Assembly (NCBI GenBank): GCA_902651635.1 | Contig: CACRSC010000049.1 | Location: forward strand, 190,551 to 247,388 | Reading direction: 5' to 3' | Length of the DNA: 56,838 bases | DNA from: Mastigamoeba balamuthi | Lineage: Eukaryota; Evosea; Mastigamoebida; Mastigamoebidae | The notes under the pieces: model-generated | Told to the model about the DNA's origin: nothing | Databases searched by the model: none | What the model saw: the letters and a program-made list of their open reading frames with translations, nothing else | Program-made: the position numbers and the translations under genes | Part shown: positions 11,187-22,400 of the stretch, in pieces | Layout: every line of letters begins with the position of its first letter | How positions within the stretch are numbered: position 1 is the stretch's first letter

Positions 11187-11959
11187 GCTCGCAAGAAGGC
11201 CCCAACATCCCTGCAATCAATTTAATGAAGGGCTGCATGGCTCTCTCGAGTACTTGAAATCAATCTTGTTCGCGGACACCCATCCCGTCACAAGATGATT
11301 GTGACCACAGGCCCCTCTTCCCTTAGGCTATTCCATCCGCGGGATGGTCGCCGTCTCTGTGGAGAATACTGTTAGGAGGGAGACCTCCGCGAGTAACCGC
11401 ATCACCGACAGGAACAAACCCTCCGGACCGGTCGAGATTCATGTAAAGCAATTAACCACGGACGGCGAATGACTGCGCAGAGCCTCGCCCGTAGTTCTCT
11501 TTTACACCTCCCAACCCCGGAAGCTAATAGCTCATTCAACGTGTGCAACCAAACCCACACCATCGTCACACTCCCAGTAAATATTGTCCGAATCAGGCCA
11601 CGCTCACGCGAAGTCCCGGTGCACTAAGGGACCAACTCTTGCTTCATCACGGGGAGCCTTGCGACAGATCATATTTTTGCAGAGAATCCCGGCGATTCGC
11701 CAGATAATGTTCCAATTGATTTTGGCGCCACGAAAAGACACAATAATCTGTGCACGGGCCGAGGCATGTCTCTCTGGTTTATCGCTCCGGAGTGCTCTGT
11801 GGCTCTCTCTGTAGTGCTGTCCTTTGACGTGCGCAATCCCCCTCCTCTCCTCTGTACTCCCATGGTGCAGACACACATAACGCCGCACGCAGTTCCCGTA
11901 TGAGAAGGAAACTCGGGCCTGGCGCGCCCTGTGCCGCCGAACAGGGCAGGTATCCCTGA
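11187..11959. other. intergenic, nothing recognisable
   Basis: About 770 bases after the amylase stop. No open frame has family resemblance, and no tRNA or other RNA fold was recognised. It is lower in GC than the coding stretches. Confidence 0.5.
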
Positions 11960-12290
11960 AGACAGTCTACACGGCTGAGCTTTCCGCGGCTCTTCCCTCT
12001 GCCTGCCCCCTTCTGGTCCATCGGCTTGGGGAGGGATCCTTCGAACTCGGTCTCATCGTCTCGGTGGCGCTCGGAAATCCGGAGAGGGCCGTTTCTGCGC
12101 TCCGCGAGCTCGCTGCACTCAACTCGAGCCAGTTTGCCATCCACACGTCCAACAGGCGCCGCCACAGCGGGCTCGAGCGACTGCGCGTCCCGCCTTTCGG
12201 GCTCGACTTGCGGGGACCCTCGGAAATCGCCACACTCCCGCAGCGCCTCATGCCGCTGCTGGAGCACGCACCCACACAAGCCCCCATCAG
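11960..12290 (-). pseudogene. remnant of an F-box/LRR gene
   Basis: Alignment by eye to the F-box/LRR gene at 1-1331 shows patchy nucleotide identity, best at 12110-12185 (shared CGCCACAGCG block in the same order as flanking GAGCT and CTCGAG words). The minus frame reads SPLWRRLLDVWMANWLEL where the intact gene reads DALWRLLSVAPLPGLEEL. There is no start codon, no intact F-box and no extended LRR series, so it is a fragment if real. A plus-strand frame is also open from 11893 to 12330 but begins without ATG. Confidence is low. Confidence 0.35.
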
Positions 12291-12319
12291 CTACGAGGAG
12301 TGTACGATGCCTCAGTTAG

Positions 12320-13897
12320 ATGCTCCTTAGTCACCCACGACCGTTTACAGTGGTCTGCTCAGAGCCCCCGATACTCAGCCCCCTCGACGAGATGCAGGGA
12401 GCACTGCGCCGAGCCCTGGTGGACGAGCATCTCCAGGAGCTGTGCCCTTCTCTGTTCGACATATACCCTTGCCTGGTTCACAACCGCTCGCACGCATGCG
12501 ACACAAGAGTTCCACTGGATGGGCAGTGGTGCTTCGTCGCTCTATACGACCCCTCTGTCACCAACGAGACCCGTGTGCACAGCGTCCAGAGTTCTACGGG
12601 GGGGACCCCTATCCCCGTCGTCTGGTGCAGCCTGCACGGCACTGTGGGAGGCTACACGAGCGTCTTGAATGCTCCTCCTGTCCCCGAGCACGCCATGACT
12701 GTCGAGGACGAAGAAGCGCTCAACGAGATCCTGGCGTCCGAGAGGCTGCTGGACCTGGCCAGGGGCGACCTCGGCATTCAGTGCGTGACAGGCTCTGGAA
12801 CGCGCGTCCGAGGAGGCATCGCGGAGACGTGCCCCAGCGTGGTGGTCTATGTTCGCCACAAGGGTCTCCTGGCACTCGGCTGTGAGCCTCTGCCTGCATC
12901 TATGACGTCCAGCACTGGCCGCGTGTTCCCTGTGGACGTCCGCACAGGCGTGTTCCGATGCACGAGGTTTCCCAACGCCCTCTATGGGAAACGCAGCCCT
13001 GCCGCGCAGCCAGGCGTCGAGATCGGGGTTGCCACCGACGACGAGAGGGATCAAGGAATGTTCAGCATTGGGGCATTTGTCACTGATCGCAGCACGGGGC
13101 GCCGCGGGGTCATCACTGCGGGGCACCCGTTCGGCCACAAGCCCGTCGTTGGCCCACATGAGCCGGAAGTGCTGGTTGAGGTGCCCTCGCGCAAGAAGAG
13201 CACGGCAGGGGCTGCCTATCTGAAACTGCGACGGTCGGTGTGCCCCAACCCCGAAGAGGATGTCGAGGCAGACGCTGCATTCCTCGAGCTGCTCGATCAG
13301 GAGCTCGGCACTGGCACCCCGCAGGACATGCTGTCTGCACTTACTGAGGAGGAACGGGCCGAGGTACACAGCTTCTATGGCTTCCACGCAGCTCCGCTCG
13401 AGGGCTCCATTCTTATCACGCCCTCGAGCACCCTGATGACTGCCGGCCCTGCAAGGGCACCGGAGGTTGCTGGCACTGTACCACGAATCCGTTCAGACTT
13501 CACAGTTTCTTCGTCGTTGGTGTACAAGATCGGGTGCGGATCGGGCATCACGAAGGGGACACTCGCGCAGTGCCATGTTGTCGTGCTTCGCCACGGAGTT
13601 GCCAATGTTCTGGACCTGGTCGAGCCTCTCGTGTCGTCCGGTGCGCTGCCCAGGCCAGAGAGAACAGGCGTGATAACAGGGCAGCTCCGCGTCCGAGATG
13701 TGCTCAGCGACGGCGAGGGATTTGCTGTTCCGGGAGACTCGGGCTCCCTTGTCTGGACACGCATCGTGGACGACGATGCCGAAAAGACCGAGCACTTTGC
13801 CGCTGTGGGCATCCAGTCGGGGACGCTCAACCAGGAGTTTCACGTTGTGACGCCCATACAAGCAGCTCTCGACGCCCTCGGTGTCAACCTCGTGTGA
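12320..13897 (+). CDS. chymotrypsin-fold serine protease, NAL1-like
   Basis: A single exon of 525 residues. The trypsin-type triad is visible in order: GVITAGHPFGHKP (His about 269), VEADAAFLEL (Asp about 318) and FAVPGDSGSLVW (Ser about 474), the last being the GDSGS signature. There is no signal peptide, so it is probably intracellular. The layout, with a long N-terminal part and wide spacing between triad residues, resembles plant NARROW LEAF1-type trypsin-like proteases rather than digestive trypsins; the substrate is unknown. It is the intact member of a tandem pair; the second copy at 18406 is wrecked. In that copy the codon aligned to ATA at 12368 is ATG, so the ancestral start may have been there, and the ATG at 12320 is the best present start. 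Confidence 0.8.
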   Translation: MLLSHPRPFTVVCSEPPILSPLDEMQGALRRALVDEHLQELCPSLFDIYPCLVHNRSHACDTRVPLDGQWCFVALYDPSVTNETRVHSVQSSTGGTPIPVVWCSLHGTVGGYTSVLNAPPVPEHAMTVEDEEALNEILASERLLDLARGDLGIQCVTGSGTRVRGGIAETCPSVVVYVRHKGLLALGCEPLPASMTSSTGRVFPVDVRTGVFRCTRFPNALYGKRSPAAQPGVEIGVATDDERDQGMFSIGAFVTDRSTGRRGVITAGHPFGHKPVVGPHEPEVLVEVPSRKKSTAGAAYLKLRRSVCPNPEEDVEADAAFLELLDQELGTGTPQDMLSALTEEERAEVHSFYGFHAAPLEGSILITPSSTLMTAGPARAPEVAGTVPRIRSDFTVSSSLVYKIGCGSGITKGTLAQCHVVVLRHGVANVLDLVEPLVSSGALPRPERTGVITGQLRVRDVLSDGEGFAVPGDSGSLVWTRIVDDDAEKTEHFAAVGIQSGTLNQEFHVVTPIQAALDALGVNLV

Positions 13898-14064
13898 AAC
13901 TGAGATGGCCGCGGATCCAAGGAACCCAGAAGCAGGAGCATCGCCCTCGATTTCACTCCATTAGATTGTCCTAGCTTTCCTCTGGTATCGGGCCCTTTTC
14001 GCTCAAAAAAAACCCTGCGGTTGAGATGAATGCTGTATTTGCTCTGCTGGGTAAGGCACCACTA

Positions 14065-17000
14065 TCACTTCTTTGCTGCCATGGAAACTGGCTTCGGCTT
14101 CCTCGCAAGGAAGGCGGCTGCCTTGCGGACTTTGCTCTGTGGCGTGGTCCACCAGCCGCGGAGCAGCCTGTACCTGAGCGCCATCCAGACCGGCCTGCCT
14201 GCCCTGCTCCTGTGCAGAGCCACAGCCCGAGCTGCTGCCGCCCTGATCGACTTCCTCTCCATGCTGCGGTACAGCGCCTTCTTGACCGCGTGGCGCGTTT
14301 TCTTCCAGTCGCGCCCCCACCTGCCCAGGCCCCTCGCCCAGTGAACCAGCGCGCTGGGGTCTGCGTCGACCCTCCGGATCGCGTACAGCGCGCACATCCC
14401 CACGATGCTCGGCAGTGCGGCGGGCCCCTGGGCCTCGAGCTCGTGGCGCAGCTGGCGGAGGTGGTCGGACCACGGGAGCCCCGCGTACGCGTCTGCCTTG
14501 AGGTCGGCGTAGAGGCCCATCTCGAACACGTCCTCGATCCCCGCCCTGACCAGCCTCCCCTTGTTGAACCGCTCACTCGAGACGCTCAGCCCGCGCAGGG
14601 AGGAGGCCGGGAGGGCACCCGCCGAGTGCAGAGCCATGGCGCGGAGCTTCTGGGGGATGGAGAGGACAGCGAAGACGCTGGCCAGGTTCGTGAAGAAGGA
14701 GCTGCCGGCCTCGAAGTGGTCCCTGTCCAGGAACGCCCGTGGGTCCTGGGTCGGGAAGGCGCACAGGGAGACGTCGGCGAAGAGCAGGCGGGACGAGCGC
14801 GGGAGCACGTCCCTGAGGGCCGCTGTGATGGCCTGCGGCTTCTGGGAGAACAGGAGGATGCCGGCGCCCTGAGCCTCTCGCTGGGCCAGCTCGACGAGGG
14901 ACCTGCCGGCAGCCTTGGAGTCGATGCGGGCAAAGTGCTGGGCGAGGTCGGCCACGTCCACCCCGAAGTCGCGCAGGTAGTCCTCGGTGCGTGCTGCGAG
15001 GGCGAAGAGGAGGAGCGGCGAGGGGATGGCGCTGTCGAGGACGTACGACCTCCACGAGCGCTCGGGCGCGAACCTGCGCCCGGTGCCGCGGTCGAACGAG
15101 ACGCCGCCGTACTTGTCGATGTCCCACACGCGCATGTTGAGCCCCAGGCCCTGGACGATGCGGCACCAGCAGAGGTACACGAACGCGGACATCCCCGCGT
15201 TGGTGAAGAGCACGACGTCGCGGCACGGGTCCGACGGGAAGTCGCCGAACTCCGGGACGCAGCGCACCTCGCAGTGGCAGAACTCGACGGGCGCGCCGCG
15301 CAGGAGGAGCTCTGCCTGGATGACCGCCGTGTCGTAGAAGAACACCTCGGGGGTCATGGTGACCTCGCAGACCACGTGCGCGCTCTTGCCCGGCGGTATC
15401 TGCGGCACATCCCAGCACACCGTCTTGACGCCCGGGCAGAGCAGCTGCCCCCCCTCGATGTGCAGGCCGCTGTGGTAGCGCAGGCGCAGCTCGACGTCTG
15501 TCGTGGGGTCTGCGCTGTACGCCTTGACTGAGATGTTGGAGATTTCGAAGTCTCAATGCCTGTGAGGTGGGCACTCCTGCCGAAGGAGAACCTCTGGCCG
15601 GGCATGAGGTCTGGCAGCTTGAGCGCCTCGCCACTGCAGCGGACGTTGTGCCAAGGGATGAGGCGAACCACGAGGTCGCGCCTGGACACAGGGATGTCGC
15701 CGATGTTCGCGACCTCTATGTGGGATACCGTGATCTTCTCTCCGGGCTCGAAGACGCCGTCCGAGTTCTCGTCGCTCAGTGACAGGCTGGTGATCGCCAG
15801 CAGAGGTGGCCTGTTCGACTGGGCCACGCACTCTCCCTGCGGGCTGAGCAGGCGGTATATCACAGTCCCCGACGCGCCGTTGGCTCCGTGGGCCCCGTCA
15901 GCCCCATAGCTCCCGTCGGCTCCGTTCATCCCAGGCGAACCGCTGCACCCCCAGTTGCCGTTGTTGTAGGTCCTGAACCACGCCCTGCCTTCGGAGTCCT
16001 GCAGAAGCACTGTTGCCCCTCTGCCACCCTGGCCTCCTGGCCCTCCCGAACCTCCAGGGCCACCGCTGCCTTCTCTGCCCCCCTTTCCTCCCCTCCCCCC
16101 TGTGCCGGGCTTGGCTGCAGCCTTGACTGCCAGGAGGGCCGCGACGTCGAACGCCTGCACAAGGACATTGCCGGCGTCCCCCCCTCGTCCGCCATCACCC
16201 CCGACACCTACGGCACGGCTGATGAGTGACCTCACACTGGGGAAACGTTGCGTGCCTCCGTTTCCGCCATCTCCCCCAGTGCCCCCGTTGCCCCCCGGTC
16301 CTCCGTCGCCGCCATTCCCGCTGCACCCGTCGCGGCCCCGTGCGCCCTGTCCTCCATCTCCACCGCTTCCACCGTCTCCTCCTTTCCCGCCGTTGCCACC
16401 ATCTCCGCCAGCGCCTCCGGACGAGCTCATCAGAAGCGTGGAGACCACGCTAGTGCTCGAGCTGAGTTTCATCGCATACGACACGCGGGCCACTTCGTCA
16501 TTGAGGCCAGCCGCCTGCTGAAGTCCACCGTCCTGATCGGGAGATCCCAGGATTGTGACAGAGATGCTGTCGCTCTGGCCGCAGTCATGCCCACGGCCTC
16601 CGTGCTTGCCATCCTCTCCCCGTCCCCCTGTCAATCCGTTCCCGCCTCCAAAGCAGCCGGGATACCCTTGGCTGCCCTCAAGGCCCGCAGCCCCAGTGTA
16701 CCCATGGTACGTGGCCTTGGCAGTGACTATCTTCATGTCGAACACCCTGACCGGGGCCATGTACGAGTGTGCGACTGGGCTGGCCAGCGACGGGATGCGG
16801 AGGTGGACGCGCAGGTCTGACAGGCGAGCCCTGGCCTTGACGCGGTACTTTGTGCTGACGGCCTTCGTGTACGGGACGGAGCTGTGCTTCACGAAGTCGG
16901 CCCAGGCTGGGCTCGGCTTGTCCAGGAACCTCCGGATGCTGTCTGACAGAGTCTGTGCCACGACATCCCCAGTGGCTCGCAGTGACGAGAAGTCGGGGAG

Positions 17001-17858
17001 CGGGTCTGGCATTCGGAGCAGAACACCGACGCGCAGACTTCCGACAATCTGGCCTTTGGCATCGGAGAGCTCCAGGTGCCTTTCGACCACGGTGCCTGTC
17101 TTCCCGATATCCGAGAGCTTCAGGCTCGCCGTGGCGCTCAACTTACTCGATACGAGTCTGAACACCAGGGCTGCGGAAGCCGCCGAAGCCGCTGGCGGTA
17201 GCTTCGTGCTGACGAGGGCATCCCACAGAGGAGAATCTGTCTTCTTGGCGGCTTTTGTCCTGAGCAGCCGCTTACCATCAAGGGTGACTGTGGCACGAGA
17301 CGTGATTGGCCCGGCGAGGCCGTCTGCCCCGACCACCGCCACGCCGAGCATTCCGCCCGGGCGGGCGCACTTCCAGACGCCCTGGATCGCAGCAGACACA
17401 TGCAGAGTCGGACAGGCATCTTCTTCCGGATCTCCGAGCCTCTCGGTGATTTCGAGAGGAAGATGCATCTCGCACGGCCCTGCTCCCCTGGCGATGGAGG
17501 CAGCGCTGGCCTCCGCACAAGCAATGACCACATCGCCCATTAGCCCTTTTCTCTGTACAGCGGGAGAGAGGTCAGGAAATGGGGGAAAAACTGGTCTTTT
17601 GGGTATGCAGGGAGAACTCACTTTGACTTCGAACACTACGAGGTCGGCTGGGTGAGGAAGGTGGAGGATCGTCTCGTGGTTGGGCCACGATGGGTCGGGC
17701 GTCTTCTCCTGGCACTGGGTTCTCCCTTTTCCACGTGCGGCCTTGACGTAGACGACGGCGTACGTGCTCGGGGGCACTCTCTTCTTCTTGCAGGTCTTAC
17801 ACGGAAGACCCTGCGCAGATAGCACGAGCACACAGGCCCTCAAGTCGCTGCTGTTCAT
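14065..17858 (-). pseudogene. C2/glycine-rich protein gene, copy A, frameshifted
   Basis: Copy A of the gene described at 19451-23457. Exon 1 is 17858-17622, intron 1 17621-17553. Intron 2 is 16255-16208; it starts with GC (GGAG, then GCACGC) where copy B has GT, and because it is 48 nt the frame also reads through. The N-terminal C2 domain, the glycine-rich middle and the DENSDGVFEPGE motif are present. Near 15553-15557 copy A lacks 190 bases that copy B has, which shifts the frame; translation then ends at 15354. Downstream, 15353-14065 still matches copy B almost base for base in the lost frame and ends at the same stop. I found no intron that would restore the frame. A truncated protein could still be made, hence moderate certainty that the gene is dead. 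Confidence 0.7.
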
Positions 17859-18405
17859 CTCCAGTGACGAGCTGCCAGACAACTCAATAATACCACTTAT
17901 CAGAATCGAAGTAGTCTTCTCTATGCCCGTGTATTTCAGACATGCTGAGCAGAGAAGCTCGGTCGCGAGCATTCTCTCATCGGCGCACACGAATTTTTTC
18001 CTCAAATGTCATCGATCGGGGCTCGCCTCCTTTACCCGCGGAATTCCGTTTGACATCGCCCTTTACCACAGAATTCCGTGTGACTTCTCAGCTTCATAAA
18101 TGGATCCGAGCCCAAGCTTCCGTGCCAGAGCGACTGAAGTCAGGTCCGTGATGAGCCATGAGATCAAGAACTCTGACCTGATGCAGAGCTCTATTCGCTG
18201 TTCTTACTGAAGTGTCAGGAACACGATGCGCTGGCAGTGAGGTACACGCCTTGACTCGCGGAAGAAATTCATCCTCTCTGTCACGAGCGTATCCTCATTC
18301 AATTCATAATACCTCAGTCACAACTGGAGATACAAGTGCTTTTTGTCACGGGAAAATGACAGACTTTCGATCTTCGCCCACGCTCTCGTTTCGACTGTGA
18401 TCTAC
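17859..18405. other. intergenic between the two duplicated units
   Basis: No gene seen. It holds the divergent upstream regions of copy A of the C2 gene and of the protease remnant. GAATTCCGTNTGAC occurs twice (18041, 18070). This is the seam of the tandem duplication. Confidence 0.5.
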
Positions 18406-19043
18406 ATGGATCCCAAAATGCTCAGCCCTCTCGACGAGATGCAGGCGGCATTGTACCGGGAACTGGTGGGTCCCTCCCTGCTTGACATATACTCGTGGTC
18501 CACAACCGCTCCCACGCCGACGACACCAGAGTCCCCCGGATGGGCATTCGTACTTCGTGACGCTTTAAGACCCTGTCACTCCCTCGCCTGTGACATCACA
18601 GTCCACTGCGCGCCCCCCTGGCCAGGCCCAGCAACCTGTCGGAGGCGGATCTCGTTGGGCGATTCTTCATCCTCAGCGGTCATGGGGTGCTCGGGGACAG
18701 GACCCTCGCGTAGCCCACAGTGCTGTGCAGACGTGGTCGTCCTGAGTCGCGGACCTGTCAATGTTCCTGATCTGTTCGATCCTCGCGTGCAACCCAACAG
18801 CCTAAAAGCGCCGGAGAGAACCTCTGTGATACTCCAGCAGCTGCGCATCAGGGACGCCCCCAGTGGTGGAGAGGGATTGCCGTTCCCGGGGACTCGGGCT
18901 CCCTTGCCTGGACACGTATAGTGGATGGCGACGCCGAGAAGACTAAGCACTTTGTCGCTGTGGGCTCCACCAGTCGGGGGGTGCTCAGTCAGGAGTTTCT
19001 CGTTGTGACTCCCGGTCAAGCAGCCTTGATGCTCTCAGCGTAG
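18406..19043 (+). pseudogene. rearranged remnant of the NAL1-like protease
   Basis: The start (MLSPLDEMQAALYRELV) aligns with residues 17 onward of the intact protease at 12320. Bases about 18580-18732 then match the intact gene in reverse complement: read on the minus strand they give PVPEHPMTAEDEESPNEI, against PVPEHAMTVEDEEALNEI in the intact protein. After this inverted piece the sequence resumes in normal orientation at the C-terminal third (VVVLSRGPVNVPDLF) and ends with VPGDSGSLAWTRIV in a shifted frame. The section with the catalytic His and Asp is missing. Inversion, deletion and frameshifts together make it a clear pseudogene. Confidence 0.85.
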
Positions 19044-19450
19044 ACCCGTAGATCTCTCCAATCTCGAGAACGTTGAATGGTTCTCCTGCTGTGTCAGACA
19101 GTCCCGCACTGAGGAGCTGAAATTCTGACGCTCGGTGCGACAGTGGCTCTCGCTCGGACATATGATCACCAACCGGAGAGAACATGAAATAAATGTTGGC
19201 AGCTACGAATCGTAGACGACCCAAGATTACCAGGGGGTCTCCTCTTCGGTTATGTGACAATTGTCTGGGAGGGAATTCCCAGACGACCGAGCGCATCCAC
19301 TATGACGAAATCCAACATCATACGAACTGCTCTCCATCACTGATGATGGGGATACAGTCGGCTTGCGGCCCATTGCGAACAGGACGCCGAGAGGTACAAC
19401 ACCATTCTTATTTGCACCCTTGCGTGGTTGGCACCACAAGGCACTTCATC
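19044..19450. other. intergenic, nothing recognisable
   Basis: About 400 bases between the protease remnant and the stop of C2 gene copy B. No family-like frame and no RNA gene were seen. Confidence 0.5.
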
Positions 19451-22400
19451 TCACTTCTTTGCTGCCATGGCAACTGGCTTGGGCTTCCTCGCAAGGAAGG
19501 AGGCTGCCTTGCGGACTTTGCTCTGTGGCGTGGTCCACCAGCCGCGGAGCAGCCTGTACCTGAGCGCCATCCAGACCGGCCTGCCAGCCCTGCTCCTGTG
19601 CAGAGCCACAGCCCGAGCTGCTGCCGCCCTGATCGACTTCCTCTCCATGCTGCGGTACAGCGCCTTCTTGACCGCGTGGCGCGTTTTCTTCCAGTCGCGC
19701 CCCCACCTGCCCAGGCCCCTCGCCCAGTGGACCAGCGCGCTGGGGTCTGCGTCGACCCTCTGGATCGCGTACAGCGCGCACATCCCCACGATGCTCGGCA
19801 GTGCGGCGGGCCCCTGGGCCTCGAGCTCGTGGCGCAGCTGGCGGAGGTGGTCGGACCACGGGAGCCCCGCGTACGCGTCTGCCTTGAGGTCGGCGTAGAG
19901 GCCCATCTCGAACACATCCTCGATCCCCGCCCTGACCAGCCTCCCCTTGTTGAACCGCTCGCTCGAGACGCTCAGCCCGCGCAGGGAGGATGCCGGGAGG
20001 GCACCCGCCGAGTGCAGAGCCATGGCGCGGAGCTTCTGGGGGATGGAGAGGACTGCGAAGACGCTGGCCAGGTTCGTGAAGAAGGAGCTGCCGGCCTCGA
20101 AGTGGTCCCTGTCCAGGAACGCCCGCGGGTCCTGGGTCGGGAAGGCGCACAGGGAGACGTCGGCGAAGAGCAGGCGGGACGAGCGCGGGAGCACGTCCCT
20201 GAGGGCCGCTGTGATGGCCTGCGGCTTCTGGGAGAACAGGAGGATGCCGGCGCCCTGAGCCTCTCGCTGGGCCAGCTCGACGAGGGACCTGCCGGCAGCC
20301 CTGGAGTCGATGCGGGCAAAGTGCTGGGCGAGGTCGGCCACGTCCACCCCGAAGTCGCGCAGGTAGTCCTCGGCGGGGGCTGCGAGGGCGAAGAGGAGGA
20401 GCGGCGAGGGGACGGCGCTGTCGAGGACGTACGACCTCCACGAGCGCTCGGGCGCGAACCTGCGCCCGGTGCCGCGGTCGAACGAGACGCCGCCGTACTT
20501 GTCGATGTCCCACACGCGCATGTTGAGCCCCAGGCCCTGGACGATGCGGCACCAGCAGAGGTACACGAACGCGGACATCCCCGCGTTGGTGAAGAGCACG
20601 ACGTCGCGGCACGGGTCCGAGGGGAAGTCGCCGAACTCCGGGACGCAGCGCACCTCGCAGTGGCAGAACTCGATGGGCGCGCCGCGCAGGAGGAGCTCTG
20701 CCTGGATGACCGCCGTGTCGTAGAAGAACACCTCGGGGGTCATGGTGACCTCGCACACCACGTGCGCGCTCTTGCCCGGAAGTATCTGCGGCACATCCCA
20801 GCACACCGTCTTGACGCCCGGGCAGAGCGGCTGCCCCCCCTCAATGTGCAGGCCGCTGTGGTAGCGCAGGCGCAGCTTGATGTCCGTCTTGGGGTCTGCG
20901 CTGTACGCCTTGAGCGAGATGTTGGTGATGTCAAAGTCTGCTCTGCCCTTTGCATTGTGCGCGAGGTTCGACACGACCGAGTTCCAGCCGAACCGCACAG
21001 GCCAGCACGCTGTCACGCGCACGATGCGCCCGGCGTGCTTGAATGGCCTGCCGCAGCACTCGATAGTGGGGCAGACCTCAAAGGGCACCTCGAGACGGCC
21101 GGGCACCTCTGGGGCAGTGAAGGTATGGATTCTGCCTGTGAGGTGGGCGCCCTTTCCGAACGAGAACCGCTCGCCGGGCATGAGGTCTGGCAGCTTGAGA
21201 GCCTCGCCTCCGCAGTGGACGTTTTGCCACGGGATAAGCCGAACCAACAGGTTGCGCCTGGACACGGGGATGTCGCCGTAGTTGATAACCTCTATGTGAG
21301 AGACCGATATCTTCTCCCCAGGCTCGAAGACGCCGTCCGAGTTCTCGTCGCTCAGTGACAGGTTGGTGATCGCCAGCATCGGCGGCCTGTTCGACTGGGC
21401 CACGCACTCTCCCTGCGGGCTGAGCAGACGGAATAATACCGTCCCCGATGCGCCGTTGGTGCCGTCGGCTCCATTGGCCCCGCTGTGCCCGTCAGCTCCA
21501 GCCCAGCCAGACGAGCCGCTGGACCCCCTGCTACCGTTGCTGTAGTACTTGGTCCACGTGTAGCCGTTGGAGTCCCGCATCTGCACCGAGGCTCCTCTGT
21601 CTCCTTCTCCTCCTGGCCCTCCCGAGCCTCCCCGACCTCCGCTGCCTCCTCGCCCTCCCTTTCCTCCCTTGCCCCCTTTGCCAGGCTTGGCGCCCGCCTT
21701 GACTGCCACGAGGGCTGCGACGTCGAATGCCTGGACAACGACATTGCCCGCGTCCCCTCCCCTCCCGCCATCTCCTCCGATGCCTTCGCCCCGGCCAGTG
21801 TGAGCCCCACATGTTCAGTTGCACGGAGGGGAGGGCACACGCACCTCCGTTTCCCCCGTTGCCGCCAGAGCCCCCGTTGCCGCCCCGGCCTCCGTCACCG
21901 CCATTCCCGTTGTACCCGTCGTGGCCGCGCGAGCCCTGTCCTCCATTTCCGCCGCTCCCGCCATCTCCGCCGTTGCCACCATTGCCGCCGTCTCCACCCG
22001 CGCCTCCAGACGAACTCAGCAGCAGCGTGGAGACCGCGCCAGTACTCGAGCGAAGCTTCATCGCGTGTGACACACGGGCTGCATCGTCGTTGAGCCCCGA
22101 TACCTGCTGAAGACCGCCGTCCTTATCCGGGGATCCCAAGACCGTGACCGCGATGCTGTCGCTCGGGCCGCAGTCCTGCCCACGGCCTCCGTGCTTGCCG
22201 TCCTCCCCCGGGCCCCCTGGCCATCCGTTACTGCCTCCAAAACCGCCGGGAAACCCGTGGCTGCCCTCACGGCCAGCTGCACCAGCCTCCCCCTTGCGCG
22301 CTGTCTTTGTCGTGACGATTTTCATGTCGAATACCCTGACAGGAGCCATGTACGCGTCGGCTACTGGGCTGGCCAGCGACGGGATGCGGAGGTGGACGCG

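Noticed and set aside
9879-11216. 445-codon minus-strand frame opposite amylase exon 2
   Set aside because: The same antisense effect; Arg/Val/Leu/Asp-rich composition with no motif.
15354-15560. An intron rescuing the frame of C2 copy A
   Set aside because: The only GT before the break (in AGAGGTTCTCC) combined with available AGs leaves the wrong phase, and copy B shows plain coding sequence where A has the gap.
16000-16430. Regular repeats resembling a CRISPR or satellite array
   Set aside because: They are codon-level GGN repeats of the glycine-rich protein, not spaced identical repeats.
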